Source: Hyparrhenia diplandra
Taxonomy: Eukaryota; Streptophyta; Magnoliopsida; Poales; Poaceae
Assembly (NCBI GenBank): GCA_015847255.1
Contig: JADLZK010007808.1
Span: 310,001 to 374,000, forward strand
Length of the DNA stretch: 64,000 nucleotides
Reading direction: 5' to 3'
Shown: positions 60,966 to 64,000 of the stretch, piece after piece
Layout: each line of letters begins with the position of its first letter
Position numbering within the stretch: position 1 is the stretch's first letter
Program-made: the position numbers and the translations under genes
Notes under the pieces: model-generated
Told to the model about the DNA's origin: nothing
Databases searched by the model: none
Seen by the model: the letters and a program-made list of their open reading frames with translations, nothing else

Positions 60966-61604
60966 AGACGGTGCAAATATGCCAGCTAGTTCATCCCTTA
61001 CCCAAAATGTGTACTCCAATTGAGACATCTGTTGGAGTTTTTTTTTAACAGCTAAATACACTATGTGTGACCTATTTTGGGTTTGCCTCCGTCTCTCTCC
61101 AAGTCTCACCTTAGCTCCATTGAAATGCACCTTTCCCAGTCCCACCTCAGTCAGCGGATCTCCCTCCTTGCAGCACCTTAGCGCGCGCTGGAACTGTTAT
61201 TTATTATTACCTGACTTCCTCACATGTGACATATATTACCGTCATACCGATCGTGGATGCCTGAATACTTGGTAACTTGGCCGTGTCGTCTCGGTGAATC
61301 ACCGCTAGCGGCAGGCAGCCGCGACACGACCAATTGCGGTCTCATTCATTGGCCGACCGTCGTCGCGCACTCGCGCTTCAGGCGGAAGGGCGCACGGCTT
61401 GCGGGCGAGGGTTCACACCAAATGTGCAAATACAGTGCCTTTTCTGGATGGGCCGAAAATGGGAACTTCTATTTTGTTCCATTGCACTTCGAACAGCACA
61501 TGGGCCCAAGTCCAGGTCGAGACTTCTAAAAAAAGTTCCAGATCAAAAGCCCATACAGTCGTATCAAAGAAATTTATAAATATTTATACAAACTTAACAC
61601 CAAA
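60966..61604. other. Upstream region of the tRNA gene
   Basis: No protein gene recognised. The last 35 bases are AT-rich (tttataaatatttataca) with caa just before the tRNA, as is common upstream of plant tRNA genes. Confidence 0.5.
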
Positions 61605-61609
61605 GCGGG

Positions 61610-61652
<43 letters not shown>

Positions 61653-61677
61653 ACGTGTTCGATCCACGTTCACCGCA
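61605..61677 (+). tRNA. tRNA-Phe (GAA), cytosolic
   Basis: 73 nt without intron. Acceptor GCGGGGA/TCACCGC, D-arm GCTC...GAGC, anticodon stem TCAGA/TCTGA with loop CTGAAGA (anticodon GAA at 61638-61640), variable AGGTC, T-arm ACGTG/CACGT with loop TTCGATC, discriminator A. The acceptor G5-A68 mismatch is also present in the plant tRNA-Phe I know. The first T-stem pair is A-T instead of the usual G-C, changed on both sides, so the fold is kept. Probably functional. Confidence 0.97.
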
Positions 61678-61678
61678 A

Positions 61679-61683
61679 TTTTT
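61679..61683 (+). terminator. RNA polymerase III terminator
   Basis: T5 run one base after the tRNA-Phe 3' end. Confidence 0.85.
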
Positions 61684-61685
61684 CA

Positions 61686-61807
61686 AAATAATTTTGTTTT
61701 GCTATTTGTTAATGCAAAATTGTTTTCTGAAGATGTTTGTTTTCCTGAAATAATTTTGTTTTGCTATTTGTTAATGCAAAATTGTTTTCCAGATGTTTGT
61801 TTTCCTG
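61686..61807. repeat. 62-bp tandem duplication after the tRNA gene
   Basis: Two adjacent copies of a unit starting aaataattttgttttgctat. The second is 60 bp, having lost two bases at ttttctgaag/ttttccag. It starts three bases after the Pol III terminator. Confidence 0.9.
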
Positions 61808-63660
61808 TTGCTGAAACAATTTCAGATCTTCACGCCATTTCAAAGTCCTTGCTATTAGTGGCGCCGATTAAATTGGGTCCGTTTTTAGCACTCCGGCAGC
61901 TCGTGCCTGACACTTTCAGTTTCAGCACAAAATGAAACCAACCAGCTGAGATGCGAATTATAGTTCGACCTTTTCATATTTCAATTCAAAAAATGCTCAG
62001 CTCAGGCCATCTCCCATCTGGCGACTGTCGTTATCGCGTCCCAGCTCGCAACCACCACTCAAACTGCATCGTCCGTCCTCCAATCTCCATCAGGCTAGCT
62101 AGGGCGAGGTCGCGACGAGCTGAGGAATATCGTTTCATGCTGCTCAACCCGATGCTCTTTTGTCGCCTAATCAGTTGGGCGCATAGATAATTAACCAAAT
62201 GATAAACCATTGAATCCGTCGGAGAGACGACGCTTCAATAATAGGCCCTCTTTTTATTCCTGTTATTATGTTACAAACGACAAGCTTGCTTGGAATATTT
62301 CGATGCGTGATGCCTCAGATGGCCATTTGGCCTTTCCTGCGCTTGTTTGTTGCCATGATCCCATCGAAGAATCTTCACAGTGCCAGAACCAGAATTTTTG
62401 ACTTTGTAGTTCGTAGGGATAAGGGTTCATGCACACTGCTGTACTGTACTAAGCCTCTCTTTAAAAAGGCGACGCTTAGCTCTTTCTAGGCGGCAGGCGC
62501 TAGGCAAATTAATACTGCATCACATCGTGTCCAACCCATACGTACTTGATCCTCCGTTTTTAAATTATACTAGTTTATTTTAGTTTTATTCTAAATCGAA
62601 TTTCGCATGTTTTGACTTTGCTTATAGAAACATATAGATAGATTAACACCTACAAGCTCAAATAGATGTATATGGCATATCGAGGCACGGATCCAGCCCT
62701 GTTTATTGTTGTCACGTAACAACAGTGACTATTTCCTGTTATTCCCTTTGCCAATTGATGCTTGTATGTGAGGTTAAGCCATGCATGGTGTAGTAGAACA
62801 TGAATAGTTTCTCAAATACAAAAGAAAAAAGAGGTGATATCAATGGAATTTTTGGCTAGCAAGATCCGCCCTTGGACATATCTCATGAAACTAGCTAGAT
62901 GTTGCAAGCAAAATGTGAGAATGTGTGGTGTGCAGTTTTATCAGGAAGTCCACTTCAAGACGATAGGGAAGAGGCATATGACGTACATTCCAATGCTGAA
63001 TTTGCTGCTCTTTTTGACAGTACGCGTTATGATACGAAAACACATACTTTGTCCACGTGGATGCGATACATTTCGATCGTCGAATGCTATGCATTGTGTG
63101 TCTACACGTACGACGTTTACCGGTTCGTCATGGCGATTCAGCTTTTGCTTGTTCCCTGAGCAGAGTTCCAGCACTCGCGACACGCCTGTCCTTGTTCTTG
63201 GGACGAATTAACCAGGCTGGACATGTTCTTGATCGATAAGTTCAACTAATCTAGGCGTTACTTTCACCTGTTCCATCTGATCTCTTTGGAAATTTGTACT
63301 ACAGAGCTAATTTCTTCTTTACGAGAGCTCGATCGCCATGGTGGAGCCTTTTTTTTTTCTCTCTCTCGAATACACCATGGCGGAAGCTTTGGGGCGTCAG
63401 TCGTTGCGCCTAGCCGGTACACAGCTCGAGTGGGACGTTATGGACTATAGTAGTTGCTGTGTCGATCTGCCGTGGAGCTGCAGCACTTGTGTTTTCGTCA
63501 CTGCGTGCCGAGAAACTTTCGCCAGCACTGAGCTAACAAGTAGCCCATCAACATCCGAAACTTTACAATGCCTCCGATCCTGCCGCTCAAGCCGGCCGGC
63601 GTCACATTCTATCTTGTGAGCACGAGTCTTGTCCCGTCACGCGTAGACGCTCGCGTAGGC
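61808..63660. other. Spacer before the PDR transporter gene
   Basis: No gene recognised. A Stowaway-type half (cctccgtttttaaattat) lies at about 62551-62570. The final few hundred bases presumably include the transporter promoter. Confidence 0.45.
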
Positions 63661-63663
63661 ACC

Positions 63664-63673
63664 ATATATATAA
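63664..63673 (+). promoter_or_regulatory. TATA box of the PDR transporter gene
   Basis: atatatataa, about 140 bp before the start codon, followed by an A/C-rich stretch suited to a transcription start near 63695. Confidence 0.65.
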
Positions 63674-63807
63674 TATCCCCAACACACCTCACTGGCTCGC
63701 TGGAACGAACCAGCGACAAGTAGACTAGCTACTGGTGCACTAGCTCGCCGCGCACCTGATCAACTCGTATGTGCATGCACGGTTAGTTCGCCGCTGCCAG
63801 TGCAAGC

Positions 63808-64000
63808 ATGGAGATGCTGAGCCGAGGCCTGCACGGCATGGCGAGCCCCGACGCCACCCCGTACTTCTCGGGCGCGTCCTCGCGGCGCCGCAGCGGGGCC
63901 GACGAGGTGGACGACGAGGAGGCGCTGCAGTGGGCCGCCATGGAGCGGCTGCCGTCCTTCGAGCGCCTGCGCACGGGCCTCATGCGGGCGGCTTCGGCGG
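63808..64000 (+). CDS. Full-size ABCG (PDR-type) transporter, N-terminal start only
   Basis: The first 64 codons of a plant pleiotropic-drug-resistance transporter, cut by the window end. After a Ser/Arg-rich start (MEMLSRGLHGMAS...) comes the family's conserved N-terminal motif, EEALQWAAMERLPSFERLRT. Members are plasma-membrane ATP-driven exporters of hormones, waxes or defence compounds. The start was chosen because it is the first ATG after the TATA box that leads into this motif without a stop. Subgroup and substrate cannot be told from this much sequence. Confidence 0.85.
   Translation, partial: MEMLSRGLHGMASPDATPYFSGASSRRRSGADEVDDEEALQWAAMERLPSFERLRTGLMRAASA

Noticed and set aside
1..64000. 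CRISPR arrays, operons, prokaryotic promoters
   Set aside because: The window is plant nuclear DNA; the tandem repeats seen are short duplications without spacer structure.

Overview
This window is nuclear DNA from a grass, most likely an Andropogoneae species such as sorghum or a close relative. The signs are spliced genes with GT-AG introns, GC-rich first exons, grass MITE families (Stowaway-like, Tourist-like), Tekay-type Gypsy and Copia LTR retrotransposons, LINEs, and a plant cytosolic tRNA-Phe gene. The species cannot be fixed from sequence alone. From memory (not checked), the order NADP-malic enzyme, B3 protein, PRPP synthetase, ABCB transporter resembles a segment of rice chromosome 1.

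The left part (1-27 kb) is gene-rich: a complete 19-exon cytosolic NADP-malic enzyme (723-5208, +), a two-B3-domain protein (7245-10593, +), a class II PRPP synthetase with a probable organelle presequence (12014-15225, +), a second B3-domain protein with a long charged C-terminal half (17042-20375, +) and a full-size ABCB transporter (20780-27000, -). The malic enzyme reads cleanly. The other four each carry one or more 1-nt frame breaks, mostly in homopolymers, and intron phases agree that single bases are wrong. Residual consensus error is more likely than four adjacent pseudogenes.

The middle (27-51 kb) is transposon-rich. It holds a 5'-truncated LINE with a 14-bp target-site duplication (28891-30197), a 12-kb Tekay-like Gypsy element (about 31130-43315) that splits an older reading frame and has a 5-bp duplication, hairpin MITEs and a SINE-like element, a LINE-like insertion with only ORF1-like sequence and a 15-bp duplication (45250-47878), a solo-LTR-like element (48067-48897) and nested MITEs. 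The 5' LTR of the Gypsy element looks like a base-by-base blend of the true LTR and the nearby LINE with its flank. This is the strangest feature of the window and is probably an assembly artefact.

The right part (51-64 kb) holds a Copia element with apparently identical 231-bp LTRs (51681-56538), a decayed LINE tail, MITEs, an unidentified GC-rich segment, a tRNA-Phe(GAA) gene (61605-61677) and the first codons of a PDR/ABCG transporter (63808 to the window end). The genes do not form a pathway: malic enzyme and PRPP synthetase are primary metabolism, the B3 proteins are probable DNA-binding regulators, and the two ABC transporters belong to different subfamilies.
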